DNA of 64,000 bases from AV69 sp963742315. GTDB lineage: Bacteria > Verrucomicrobiota > Verrucomicrobiia > Chthoniobacterales > UBA10450. The stretch spans positions 1 through 64,000 of the forward strand of contig CAVULE010000004.1 of assembly GCA_963742315.1 (NCBI GenBank), in the 5' to 3' direction. This document shows, in pieces, positions 1-9,216 of this stretch (position 1 is the first letter of the stretch; each line of letters begins with the position of its first letter). The notes below the pieces were generated by a model, which saw only the letters and a list, made by a program, of their open reading frames with translations, was not told where the DNA came from and did not search any database. Position numbers and translations under genes: made by a program.

Positions 1-1060
1 CATGAAAATGCAATCCGGGACCTGAAGAAGGCGTTCGGGGAAATCAGGGCACTGAAGGACGAGCTCTACAAAGAAAACATTGTCCTGCGCCACGAAATCG
101 GAAGCACGTCGATGTTTGAAGAGGTGCTAGGCACTTCTTCGGCGTTGCAGAACGTGCTGGCGCTGGCTGCGAAAGTAGCGCCAACAGATTCAAGTGTTTT
201 GATCGCGGGCGAGACGGGGACCGGAAAGGAGTTGATCGCGCGGCGATTCACAAGAGATCGAAACGCGGCGAGCGTCGTTCGTTGGAGTGAATTGCGCGGC
301 GATCCCCTCGTCGTTGATCATGTCCGAATTGTTCGGCCACGAGAAAGGAGCATTCACGGGAGCGGTTCAACGGCGGCTTGGCCGGTTTGAATTAGCAGAA
401 GGCGGGACACTTTTCCTCGATGAAGTGGGCGATCTCCCTCTGGAAACACAAATCGCGCTGCTGCGCGTTCTGCAGGAACGCGAATTTGAACGTGTTGGTG
501 GAACCGAGATGCTGCGCTGCGACGTGCGCTTGATTGCCGCGACCAATCGCGATCTGCACTCCGCGATCGCCGCTGGTTCGTTTCGCAGCGATCTTTTTTA
601 CCGGCTCAACGTTTTTCCAATTGAATTGCCGCCGCTGCGCGAACGCAAAGAGGACATTCCGATTCTCGTCAACTACTTCGTCAATCGTTATGCGCAGAGA
701 GCCGGGAAGAAGATTGACACGATTCGAAAGAAATCTATCGAAGCTTTGCAGGAATACTCCTGGCCTGGAAACGTTCGCGAACTGCAAAATGTGATCGAAC
801 GCTCGCTGATCATCGTCGATACGAGCGAATTTTCAGTCGATAAGAACTGGTTGTCACACGAGTTCCAATCGAGTCAGCGCGTAGGACGAGCCAGTAGAAT
901 TTCGACCGAGCAGGAACAGATTGAAGCCGCTCTTGCGCAAACAAAGGGCAAAGTCTCCGGAGTACATGGCGCCGCGGCCAAGCTAGGCATGCCATCTTCA
1001 ACTCTCGAATCCAGAATTCGCTCTCTAAGAATCAACAAATTCCAATTTAAGGGAGATTAA
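1..1060 (+). CDS. Sigma-54-dependent transcriptional activator, 5' partial and frameshifted
   Basis: AAA+ and DNA-binding part of an NtrC/FhlA-like enhancer-binding protein, which uses ATP to open promoters bound by sigma-54 RNA polymerase. The frame is open from base 1, so the N-terminal sensor lies outside the window; bases 1-110 encode a helical linker. Walker A GETGTGKE is at about 208-231, the sigma-54 contact loop GAFTGA at 347-364 and Walker B LFLDEVGD near 412-435. The C-terminus is a Fis-type helix-turn-helix (GAAAKLGMPSSTLESRI). Between about 240 and 290 the coding frame moves from frame 1 to frame 2, destroying the few residues after the Walker A motif; everything else is family-like, so an indel error is more likely than a dead gene. 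I saw no sigma-54 promoter that would identify its target. Confidence 0.9.
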
Positions 1061-1162
1061 CGCGGACGGTGCGCTCAGTCCGTGGCGATCACGAATTCGC
1101 AAAGCTCGGATAGACGAGGGCGAAGTACCGCGCCGAACTTCACAAGGTGGTCGGGCGAATGT

Positions 1163-1182
1163 CTGGCGCGTTAAAACGCCAG
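1163..1182. terminator. Hairpin between convergent genes
   Basis: CTGGCG and CGCCAG form a perfect 6-bp stem around an 8-base loop in the gap between the activator (plus) and the SIR2-like gene (minus). There is no long T run on either side, so a terminator role is only a guess from position. Confidence 0.3.
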
Positions 1183-1212
1183 CCAACGCAGCACAAGCCG
1201 TAGATCAGCGAT

Positions 1213-2172
1213 CTACTCCTTTTGCAAAGCCTCGCCGAGCTGGGAAATGCCACACTCAAGCCCCAAATCAATTGCGACGAGATTCTGTTGATCAAAGATT
1301 TTTCTGCCCCAGAAATTCTCGATTCGTGTTGTTGTCTCGGATGCGTGCGGACCGACAATAACGGTTCGTTTCTTTTTCCACCGACGATTGTGCATGAAGC
1401 TATTCGCACCAGCCAGAGATAGCTATCCTCACGGCGTAACCCGCACCCAATGATGACGAGATTTCTCGCAGCCCTCGCAAATCGCGTCGCATCTAGCAGC
1501 AAGTATTCAAGCTCGAGGTTGAACTGCTTGGTAAAAGATGGGGCGATCACATAAGCCCCCGCATCAGGCTTGCAGCCGAAATCGATGTTCTTCCCCGATC
1601 TCGGAAATAACGCCTCGTTGATTCTCAAGCCAATCGTCTCCGACTCTGGCTTGTTAAGAAACGCAGATCGTCGAAAGCTCTCCGAACCGTGAATCTTAAG
1701 GATTCGGATGTTGCGCTGATTACCCGGCAGTGAACCGTCGCAGAGTGGATTCTCGATGATGTGATAACCGCCCTTCGGACTCCAAGCTTCATGAAAATCG
1801 AGGAAACCATCGAGGAAACAGTCGTAGTTTAGCGAAATGATAACATCATTATCCGAAATGATGCGGGTGAGCGGATCAAGCCATTGTATATCCTGCTTAA
1901 ACCTGAAATGAGCAACGAAGTCAGCGAGTTGCTTATTGACAGCATTCCGATGATCTCCCCAAAGCGACTCTTTCCTGTCAGCAGGTCCAGATCGAACCGC
2001 GTGAGCAGCGTTTCTATGTTCGACAGTTCATATTCTGACCAAACTTGTCCGAGTGGAGAATCGTCCGGCTGAGGTCCAACAACCTGAGATGCAAATCGTC
2101 ATTCAGTGGAGCCGGGGAGACACTGCCTTCGTGAATCCCGCCCCGATAATAAAAAGATTCGAAATAGCCATG
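1213..2172 (-). CDS. SIR2-like (SIR2_2) domain protein, reconstructed across several frameshifts
   Basis: Pieced together from three minus-strand frames, this gives a protein of about 320 residues beginning MAISNLFIIGAGFTKAVSP (start ATG at 2172), the Rossmann-type nucleotide-binding start of SIR2-like proteins. Further family landmarks in order are VIISLNYDCFLD near 1815-1835, RILKIHGS near 1690-1710, VIAPSF near 1535, and LVIIGCGLRREDSY near 1420-1440 ahead of a C-terminal IVGPHAS/RIENFWG segment. Proteins of this class bind or cleave NAD, and some act as antiphage effectors; that role is not shown here. At least three frame changes are needed (around 1400, 1625, 1980 and 2115), so it is either badly read or decaying. 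It stands alone, with no recognisable defence partner beside it. Confidence 0.7.
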
Positions 2173-2339
2173 CCGCTAATAATCAACAGGCCTTCTGCAT
2201 CTGTGCCAATGGTTAGAAGGACTCGACCTTGCGTGCTTCTACGGGACGTCAAGCTCGCTCCCCTTCTCCACAAACTCGCGAGCTTTGTGGCGCGAGCGCG
2301 CCGCTGATCGAATCAAGAATCCAAAGCACTGATAGGTTG

Positions 2340-3234
2340 CTATTGTTTTGACGCCGCTTCTTTCGCGCATTGCCAGAATTTCTCCGCAGCTGTGCTGAGC
2401 CGGCCTTTTGTTCCGGCGATGCCGACCGAGATTGGTTTCGGCTCGGGCGTGAGGCGCAGGAGTTTCACGCGGTTTCCGAAAGTGTAACCAAACGCCTCCA
2501 CGGCGAGCGCGACTCCCGTTCCCGCTTCAATGGCTGAAATAACGCTGGCCATGCTGTCGTGCTCCTCCACGATCCGCGGCTTCTTGCTGAGTGGAGCAAA
2601 AATAACAGACAGAAAATCGTGGTAGTCGGGATATTCTTCTCGCGTTAAAGCAACGAACGGTTCACGGGCCGCGTCCTCCAGTGAGGCGGCACGACGACGC
2701 GCAAGCGGATGCTTGCGCGCGACCGCCAGACACAGGTGCTCGTTCGACAATTCTTGGAAGCGAAGTCCGCGCAGCGCGCCAGCCCTTGGCGGTGAACGAC
2801 AAAGGCAAGCTGCAGTCGCCCATCACGCAGCCCGGCAACATTGTCCTCATTGGCCCAGTCGTGTAACTTCACGTGCACGTTCGGCATTGCGCGCTGAAAT
2901 GCGCGCAAAGTCGCGGGCAAGAATCGCGCAGTCGGAGCCGGCGAATAGCCCACGTGGAGTTCGGTCGACTCGGCGTGCGCGACCGCGCGCGCTTTCTTGA
3001 CTGCCTCTTCGGCCTGTTGCAACAAAGCACGGGCGTCGTTAAGAAACGCGCGTCCGGCGTCCGTCAGGCGGACCGACTTTGCGGTGCGCTCGAGCAAGTG
3101 GAATCCGATTTCATCTTCGAGATCGCGAATCTGCCGGCTGAGCGCCGGCTGTGAGACGTGAAGTTTCGCGCGGCGCGCGAGACGTTTTCGGTCTCCGCCA
3201 CCGCCACGAAATAGCGCAAATGCCTCAGTTCCAC
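2340..3234 (-). CDS. LysR-family transcriptional regulator, frameshifted
   Basis: About 298 residues. The N-terminal winged helix-turn-helix reads MELRHLRYFVAVAETENVSRAAR from a GTG at 3234, followed after a frame change near 3170 by LHVSQPALSRQIRDLEDEIG and LLERTAKSVRLTDAGRAFL. The substrate-binding domain follows (LHVGYSPAPTARFLPATL), changes frame again near 2740 and ends with AGTGVALAVEAFG and a C-terminal KFWQCAKEAASKQ. It is divergent from doxX (start 3321), the usual arrangement for a LysR regulator controlling the adjacent operon, so the DoxX and quinone oxidoreductase genes are plausible targets. The inducer is unknown. Confidence 0.9.
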
Positions 3235-3320
3235 GGCCGGTTTCAGTATGCCTGTTGGTTATGCTGAGGCAAGAAACATGGTCTTTCCCAAACCTGCCCG
3301 TCCGGCGCGATCATGTTTCC

Positions 3321-3791
3321 ATGAAAATATTAACTCACATCAGTCGGTTCCTTTTGGGTCTGATCTTTTTGGTCTTCGGCCTGAATGGATTTCTTCACTT
3401 CATTCCGATGCCTCCGCCCAGCGGAGTCGCGGGACAGTTCCTCGGAGCGATGTTCGTTTCGAAATATCTCCTGGTCGTCTCTGGGCTTCAGGTGATTTCA
3501 GGCGCGTTGCTTCTGATCAATCGCTACGTGCCGCTCGCACTCACGATTCTCGGACCGATCATCGTGAACATTCTCTTGTTTCACGGCCTGATGAGTCCGG
3601 CCGGTATCGGACTGGCGGTCTTCGTCACGATCTTTTGGGGCGTGGTGTTCGTCGAGTGTGCGTTCGGCGTTCGACGGAATTTTTCAGGCGCAGGTCGAAA
3701 TCGAAAACAACGCCAGAGCACCGGCACGCGCAAGCCGTTTCGCCAGCCTGACTATCGAATCAACCAACTCAACCATGAGAAAAACATATGA
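3321..3791 (+). CDS. DoxX-family membrane protein
   Basis: Integral membrane protein of the DoxX/DoxD-like group with four hydrophobic segments: FLLGLIFLVFGLNGFLHF, YLLVVSGLQVISGALLLI, LALTILGPIIVNILLF and LAVFVTIFWGVVFVE. The start at 3321 (MKILTHISRFLLGLIF) matches the family; a longer upstream reading from 3255 lacks membrane character. The last ~30 residues after AFGVRRNFSGA are unlike the family and may result from a frame change near 3690. DoxX proteins are linked to thiol or quinone redox chemistry, but the function of this subgroup is not established. It is divergent from lysR and its stop overlaps the next small ORF by four bases. Confidence 0.85.
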   Translation: MKILTHISRFLLGLIFLVFGLNGFLHFIPMPPPSGVAGQFLGAMFVSKYLLVVSGLQVISGALLLINRYVPLALTILGPIIVNILLFHGLMSPAGIGLAVFVTIFWGVVFVECAFGVRRNFSGAGRNRKQRQSTGTRKPFRQPDYRINQLNHEKNI

Positions 3792-3938
3792 GCAGAACAA
3801 TTGAAGCCATTGAACGGCATATGATTGCCGATGGCATCGACAATTCCGCCAGTCCGGCTCGGACTTGAGCCTCACGCTCCGAAACTCGTCGGAGAATGGC
3901 AACAGCGCGGACCGGAAACGTTTCAGGACGCATGCTAA
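3788..3938 (+). CDS. Small unidentified ORF, frameshifted
   Basis: Starts at an ATG overlapping the doxX stop (ATGA). It reads MSRTIEAIERHMIADGID and stops after 26 codons, but a shifted frame continues EPHAPKLVGEWQQRGPETF to a stop at 3938, giving about 50 residues. The first six residues, MSRTIE, recur exactly at 4007 in front of the quinone oxidoreductase, so this may be a duplicated 5' end or the relic of a small gene. I do not recognise a family. Confidence 0.35.
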
Positions 3939-4006
3939 GAAAATTGCGGTTGGCCTTCGCGCCTTCGCAATCAACCAAACTCGCAACAGTTAACCGGTAA
4001 ACAGTT

Positions 4007-5035
4007 ATGAGCAGAACAATCGAAGCAATTATCAAACACACAGGCGCAACGTCCGAGAAAAAATCGGCCAGCGCGACATCGCAAACCATGAAAGCAATTC
4101 GAATTCACAACTACGGCGGACCGGAAGTCTTGCAGTACGAAGATGCGCCGCGTCCGAAGCCACAAGCGGGTGAAGTTCTCGTCCGCGTTCACGCGGCGGG
4201 AGTGAACCCGATCGATTGGAAAGTTCGTGAAGGCCACATGAAAGACTTCTGGCCTCATAAATTCCCGCTCATTCTCGGATGGGACTTGTCCGGAGTAGTC
4301 GAGGAAGTCGGTAGCCGGCGTGTCGCGGACATTCAAAATCGGCGACGAGGTTTACAGCCTGCCTGATCCAACCCGCAACGGCGCGTACGCTGATTATATC
4401 GTCGTTCGCGAATCAGAACTCGCGCTCAAACCGAACTCGCTTCATCACATCCGCGCGGCGGCCGTGCCTTTGGCTGCGCTGACCGCGTGGCAATCGTTGT
4501 TCGACACTGCGCAATTGCAGCCAGGCCAGCGCGTGTTGATTCACGCCGGCAGCGGCGGAGTTGGTCATTTCGCCGTGCAACTCGCAAAATGGAAAGGCGC
4601 GTACGTTTTCGCGACGGCTTCCACCAAGAATCAGGACTTGCTGCGCGAGCTCGGAGTGGACGAACCGATCGATTACACGCAACAACGATTCGAAGACGTC
4701 GCGCGCAACATCGACATCGTGCTCGACACGCATAGGCGGCGAAACGCAGGAACGCTCCTGGTCAGTTTTGAAAAAGGGCGGCGTTCTCGTTTCGTTAGTC
4801 CAGCCGCCGTCGGAAGAGAAAGCCAAAGAACTCGGCGTCCGCGCCGCGATTTGTGGCTGGCCACCCGAGCGGTGCTCAGCTCGCTGAGATCGCGAAGATC
4901 ATCGACTCGGGCAAACTCGCGCCGGTCATCGATCGCATCCTTCCGCTGAGCGAAGTGCGCCGCGCGCACGAGCTTAGTCAATCCGGCCACACCCACGGAA
5001 AAATTGTCCTGCGAGTCAGCAACGGAGACGGAACC
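4007..5035 (+). CDS. NADP-dependent quinone oxidoreductase (MDR family), frameshifted
   Basis: Medium-chain reductase of the QOR type. The recognisable part starts at 4088 (MKAIRIHNYGGPEVLQYED); a longer start at 4007 adds 27 residues. Landmarks are AGVNPIDWKVREG, PLILGWDLSGVVEEVG, FKIGDEVYSLPD and the nucleotide-binding loop AGSGGVGHFAVQLAKWKGA near 4550. No structural or catalytic zinc cysteines are present, as expected for QOR-like members that reduce quinones or enones. Frame changes occur near 4314, 4735 and 4870. The end is uncertain: after GKIVLRV near 5035 the same frame stays open into the sigma factor gene, probably because of a missed stop. Probably co-regulated with doxX. Confidence 0.8.
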
Positions 5036-5228
5036 TCGAAAGGAAACAGTCATGATTCGTGGGTTCAAGTCTTCGTGAATTCGCGAAGAATTCGCGAGTT
5101 TTTGCCGCGTTTGCGCCCGGCCGCAAATCGAGCTCCACAATTTTTTTCCCTCGTAAATCGGGTTCTCAGAACTCCACTGGCATTCGATATGCTGATGCCG
5201 CCGTCAACGAAAGGAGATCATCAAGCCC

Positions 5229-5981
5229 ATGAAACCGATACCTGGAACATTGCAGGAAGGAGGAGCTGGGTTTCAGACGACGCACTGGACTCTGGTTTTG
5301 CGCGCTCGACAAACGTCAGTCGGAGATATCAGCGCAGAAAGGCGCTTTCGAATTTCTGTGAAGCGTACTGGCCACCGCTTTACGCGTTTTTGCGACATCG
5401 CGGACACGCGTCACCCGAAGCGCAGGATCTTGTCCAAGGTTTTTTTGCTCATCTGCTTGAACAAAATACGTTGAGTCGCGCCGATCAGGAGAAAGGCCGG
5501 CTCCGCACGTTTCTGTTCGGCTCGCTGCAGAATTTTTTGTTCAACGAATACGATCGTGCGCACGCACTAAAACGAGGCGGCGGTCATCAAATTGTGTCGA
5601 TCGACGAGCATCTGCCCGAAGCCGAAGCATCAATGATGGACACTGCTCATCTCAGCGATTCGCGCGCTTACGATCTGGCCTGGGCGTCGAATATCGTGAA
5701 ACGCGCCTGGCAACATGTTGCAAGATGCGTTTGAGACGGAAGGCAAAGCCGAATCGCTTGAAGTGCTAAGACCGTTTGTTGACGGCAGCGGACGGACGCC
5801 GCCAAATCAAGAAGAAGCGGCGCAGAAACTTGGAGTTCCGATCGCGACGCTGCGTACGTGGCTTTGGCGTTTGCGTCAGCGTTATCGCGAAGCGCTGAGG
5901 ACGGAAGTGGCGAGCACAGTTTCTGATCCGGCCGATGTCGATCAAGAGCTTCATTATCTCTATCAGATTCTGACCACATGA
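5229..5981 (+). CDS. ECF-type RNA polymerase sigma factor, frameshifted
   Basis: About 250 residues of the ECF group that accompanies Ser/Thr kinases in Planctomycetes and Verrucomicrobia. It starts MKPIPGTLQEGGAGFQTTHW with AAAGGAGA upstream. Region 2 reads YWPPLYAFLRHRG followed by AQDLVQGFFAHLLE and RTFLFGSLQNFLFNEYDRA; region 4 is PNQEEAAQKLGVPIATLRTWLWRLRQRY. Frames change near 5325 and 5705. The stop overlaps a possible upstream start (5978) of the first kinase in an ATGA arrangement, so the sigma factor and kinase are probably co-expressed and the kinase may control this sigma factor; the kinase upstream blocks are candidate targets. Confidence 0.85.
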
Positions 5982-6138
5982 GCGTCCGACCTGAAATTCT
6001 TAACCGCGAATCAGCGGTCATACGCGAATCGAGGCTCTCACTCGAACGAGGTAGAACAGACCTACTCTTCCGTAGCAGTTTAAAATCTAACCGAAGCGCA
6101 GCGGCGATTCCATCGGCTCTAAGCGACAATCGGCGGGT

Positions 6139-6241
6139 GCAAGCACCTTCCGGCAACCACTCGAACGGTACCGGTGTGATTGAAAACGGCATCGACCTGA
6201 TCCGCGGTTCGGACTTGGATAGAGCGCTCGCATTTACCGGT
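6139..6241 (+). repeat. Kinase-upstream block, copy 1
   Basis: About 100 bases directly before the first kinase start are nearly identical to 12072-12176 before the third kinase, and weakly similar to 9140-9216 before the second. The block contains CACTCGAACGGTACCGGTGT and ATCGACCTGAT. Copies 1 and 3 differ by indels that change frame, so the block is probably non-coding and regulatory. Confidence 0.6.
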
Positions 6242-9100
6242 ATGGAGCGCGAACCAACCGTCGGAACATGCGCGATTTGCGGACGACCGCTCACGCAAGT
6301 CGGTCCAAGGGAATGCCTTCGTTGTCTCGCTGATCTCGGTTTTTTGAGCGGCAGTCAGGAACCAGGACAATCCGAAACACCCCGGCGATTGACGCCTGGA
6401 CCGCTGAAGTACGATCACTTCGAAGTGGAAGTCGGCGTGGACGGTTTTCCGATTGAGCTCGGCGCCGGAGCAATGGCAATCACTTATCGGGCACGCGACA
6501 CCGTTTTGAATTCCGTGGTCGCTCTTAAGGTAATCGACCGGAGGGTCGCGAAGATTCCGGGAGTCCGATCGCGTTTCCTGCGCGAGGCGCGAGCAGCCGC
6601 GCAGATCCATCATCCGAACGTCGCGCGGGTGAGTCATTACGGCGAGCAGGACGGCGAATGTTTCTACGTCATGGAGTTGGTCGAAGGCGAAACGCTCGAA
6701 GCGAGGGTTCGTCGCGAAGGTCCGATGCCGCTCGCCCTTGCGCTCGAAGTGATCGAACAAACGGCGCGCGCATTGGCGGCGGCGGAAGCGTGCGGTGTGG
6801 TTCATCGGGACATCAAACCATCGAATATCATGCTCGAGTCGGATCCAGGCGGCTGCGCGTCGATTGTTAAAGTGATTGATTACGGCATCGCAAGGTCCGG
6901 GACCCGGAAGCGGAACGCGGCGCCGAAAAAACTCAGCCTGGTTTCATCGGAACCCCGGCGTTCGCCAGTCCCGAGCAGTTCGCTCCTTCGGAACAGACGA
7001 AAATCGATACGCGTTCGGACATCTATTCGTTAGGCGTGACTTTTTGGTATCTGCTCTCTGGCCGTGTGCCTTTTGTTGGGCGCACGCTAAACGACATTCG
7101 CTTAAGGCAAACAGAGCCGTTACCAATTGAGCAGCTAAAAGTTGGGAATGTTCCGGCGCGGATTCTTGCGCTGCTGAAATCGATGCTGGCTTCGGATCCC
7201 AAAGATCGGCCGCAATCCGCGCGCGAGTTACTTTCCGAAAGTCCATCGCTGCTATACAAAGTTCAGCGCCGAAGCACGTTTGCGCCGAAAACGATTCATC
7301 GTGGCGGCGGCAGGAGCGATGGCAGTTGTCGGCGCGATCGCATTAGGAGCCTGGCCGTATCAACGCGTGCAATCTTCCGCCGAGATCGAACGATCGATCG
7401 CGGTTTTGCCTTCGAAAATCTCAGTGCGAATGGCGAGGACACTTATTTCACCGTCGGAATGCAGGACGAGATCACGGGTGATCTGGCAAAGCTTGCCGGA
7501 ATGAAAGTGATCGGGAGTCAGAGCACGCGTTCGTACCTGCCGGGTAAGGAACGCAACCTTCACGCAATCGGACGGGATCTTGGCGTGCGGCACCTGCTCG
7601 AGGGAACTGTTTCGAGAGACAACGATCAAATGCGCGTTGCGCTCCACCTTGTCGATCTTCGAGACGGCGCGATTCAGTGGGCTGCAACTTATCAGCGGCC
7701 GATGAAAGATGTGTTCGCGCTCCAAAGCGAAATCACCCAAGCTGTGGCCGCGCGATTAAAAACCCGTCTCTCGCCTAACGAGACCGTTGCGCTAAACGAG
7801 CCACCGACCGCCGATTTGCGCGCCTATGATCTTTACCTTCGCGCTCAGGCTATCGAGCGTGCTGGTAAAAGATACCGCCGAATTGGCATCGCGTGGTGCA
7901 GCAAAAGATTTCTCTTCTGAATCAGGCGGTAGATCGCGATCCGAAATTTGTGCTCGCTTACTGTGCGTTAGCAAAGGCGTACGACAAACTCTACCAAACC
8001 AAAGACATCACGCCGGTGGAAAAGCGAAACGTCGATTACCGCGGGCTGGCTGAAGCCGCCTTGGAAAAAGCGCGACGTGTTGCGCCAGACTTTGGCCCGG
8101 TGCACCTCGCGCTTCGCTGACCATTTCGTCCTTGCGCTACAATGATCTCGAGCAAGGCCCTTGCGAAATAGATCTTGCGCGTCAAACGATGCCAAATAGC
8201 GCCGCAGCTCGAGACGACTGCCGGAGCGATCGCGCGTCGTCAAAGTCGCTGGGATGATGCTGTGCGCTCCACGAGAGGGCCGTTGCGCTTGAGCCACGCG
8301 CTGCAGAGAATCTTTTTGCTCTCGCGAACACGTATCGCCTGATGCGCCGATACGATCGCTTCGACGGCGTGATGGCCAGGTTGCTCGAAGTATTGCCGCC
8401 AGATCGCTCAGCGACCTACCGAGTCTTCCGTACTTTCGGTCCGCTGGAGGGTGAAGGGGAACTCGGCCCACTGCGTGCAGCTGTCGCAACCGTTACACCC
8501 GAGGAGGATGCGAGCGGTGCGATCAGAGATTTGCACAATCTGATTCTTGCACTTTGGAGCCATGATCCTGATTCCGTATCGCGAATTTCCAAACAGTGCT
8601 GCCGAGACCACGTTCGTGTTTAACGCCGTAAAATATCCCAAAAGCTGGTACGAAGGGTCTGGCCGCGCGAATGCGTGGCGACAAGAAAGGCGCGGAGGCC
8701 GCCTTCGCCGCAGCTCGTCTCGAAGTTGAAAAAGCCGTGTTGGCCGACGCGTCAGACGCCCGCGCCTTGAGTTTGGTCGCGATGATCGACGCCGGTCTTG
8801 GACGGCAAGAACAGGCTGTTCAGGAAGCTGAACACGCTTGCGATTTGGTAACTTTCGAAAGTTCAGGCCGTGAGCGCGCCGATCGTGCGTTGCAATTTGG
8901 CTGTCGTCTATGCGTGGAACGGCCAGTCCGATCTTGCGATTTCGATATTGAACTCGTTGGTAAATAGGCCCGCGGGATCCAATTTGCCAGCCCAGCCGAC
9001 TTACGGTGACTTTCGGCGAAACCCATTATGGGATCCGCTGCGCAATGATCCGCGTTTCACGGCGATCATGAACCGACTTGCGCCGGTCGCATCTAAATAA
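6242..9100 (+). CDS. Ser/Thr protein kinase with zinc ribbon, TolB-like and TPR domains (kinase 1), frameshifted
   Basis: Large kinase of about 950 residues. Order: a CxxC...CxxC ribbon (CAICGRPL, CLRCLADLGF), the kinase domain with glycine-rich loop ELGAGAMAITYRA, VAIK-type lysine in ALKVIDRR, catalytic HRDIKPSN and a DYG in place of DFG, a membrane span (AAAGAMAVVGAIALGAWPY, near 7300-7360), a TolB-amino-terminal-like domain (IAVLPFENLS, GVRHLLEGTVSRD) and TPR-like helices to the C-terminus (NPLWDPLRNDPRFTAIMNRL). The start at 6242 is chosen because kinases 2 and 3 begin at the same residue. Frames change near 6890, 7035, 7245, 7420, 7885, 8118, 8190, 8580, 8665 and 8870. The catalytic half is nearly identical to kinases 2 and 3, but the sensor half is clearly different. 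Substrate unknown. Confidence 0.85.
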
Positions 9101-9139
9101 GACCGGCCGCTGCGGTCTTACGCACGCTCATCGCCGAAC

Positions 9140-9216
9140 CGTGTCTCGGTTTGATTAACCACAGTATCGACCTGCTGGGTAAGTCGTAGTTAAATGAGTC
9201 GCCCACATTTACGGAA
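9140..9216 (+). repeat. Kinase-upstream block, copy 2 (degenerate)
   Basis: Shares ATCGACCTG, AGTTAAAT, GAGTCG and a CATTTACGGAAATGG start context with blocks 1 and 3 but is shorter and more diverged. Its position immediately before kinase 2 supports a shared promoter or operator. Confidence 0.4.

Noticed and set aside
392..787. Antisense 131-codon frame opposite the sigma-54 activator
   Set aside because: Shadow of the AAA+ coding frame; no ribosome-binding site or family features.
2053..2307. Plus-strand 84-codon frame before the LysR gene
   Set aside because: It overlaps the start of the SIR2-like gene on the other strand and has no protein-like features.
4853..5734. A single 293-codon frame joining the end of the quinone oxidoreductase to the sigma factor
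   Set aside because: Both halves match separate families, and the sigma factor has its own start and ribosome-binding site at 5229; the continuity comes from a lost stop and a frame change.
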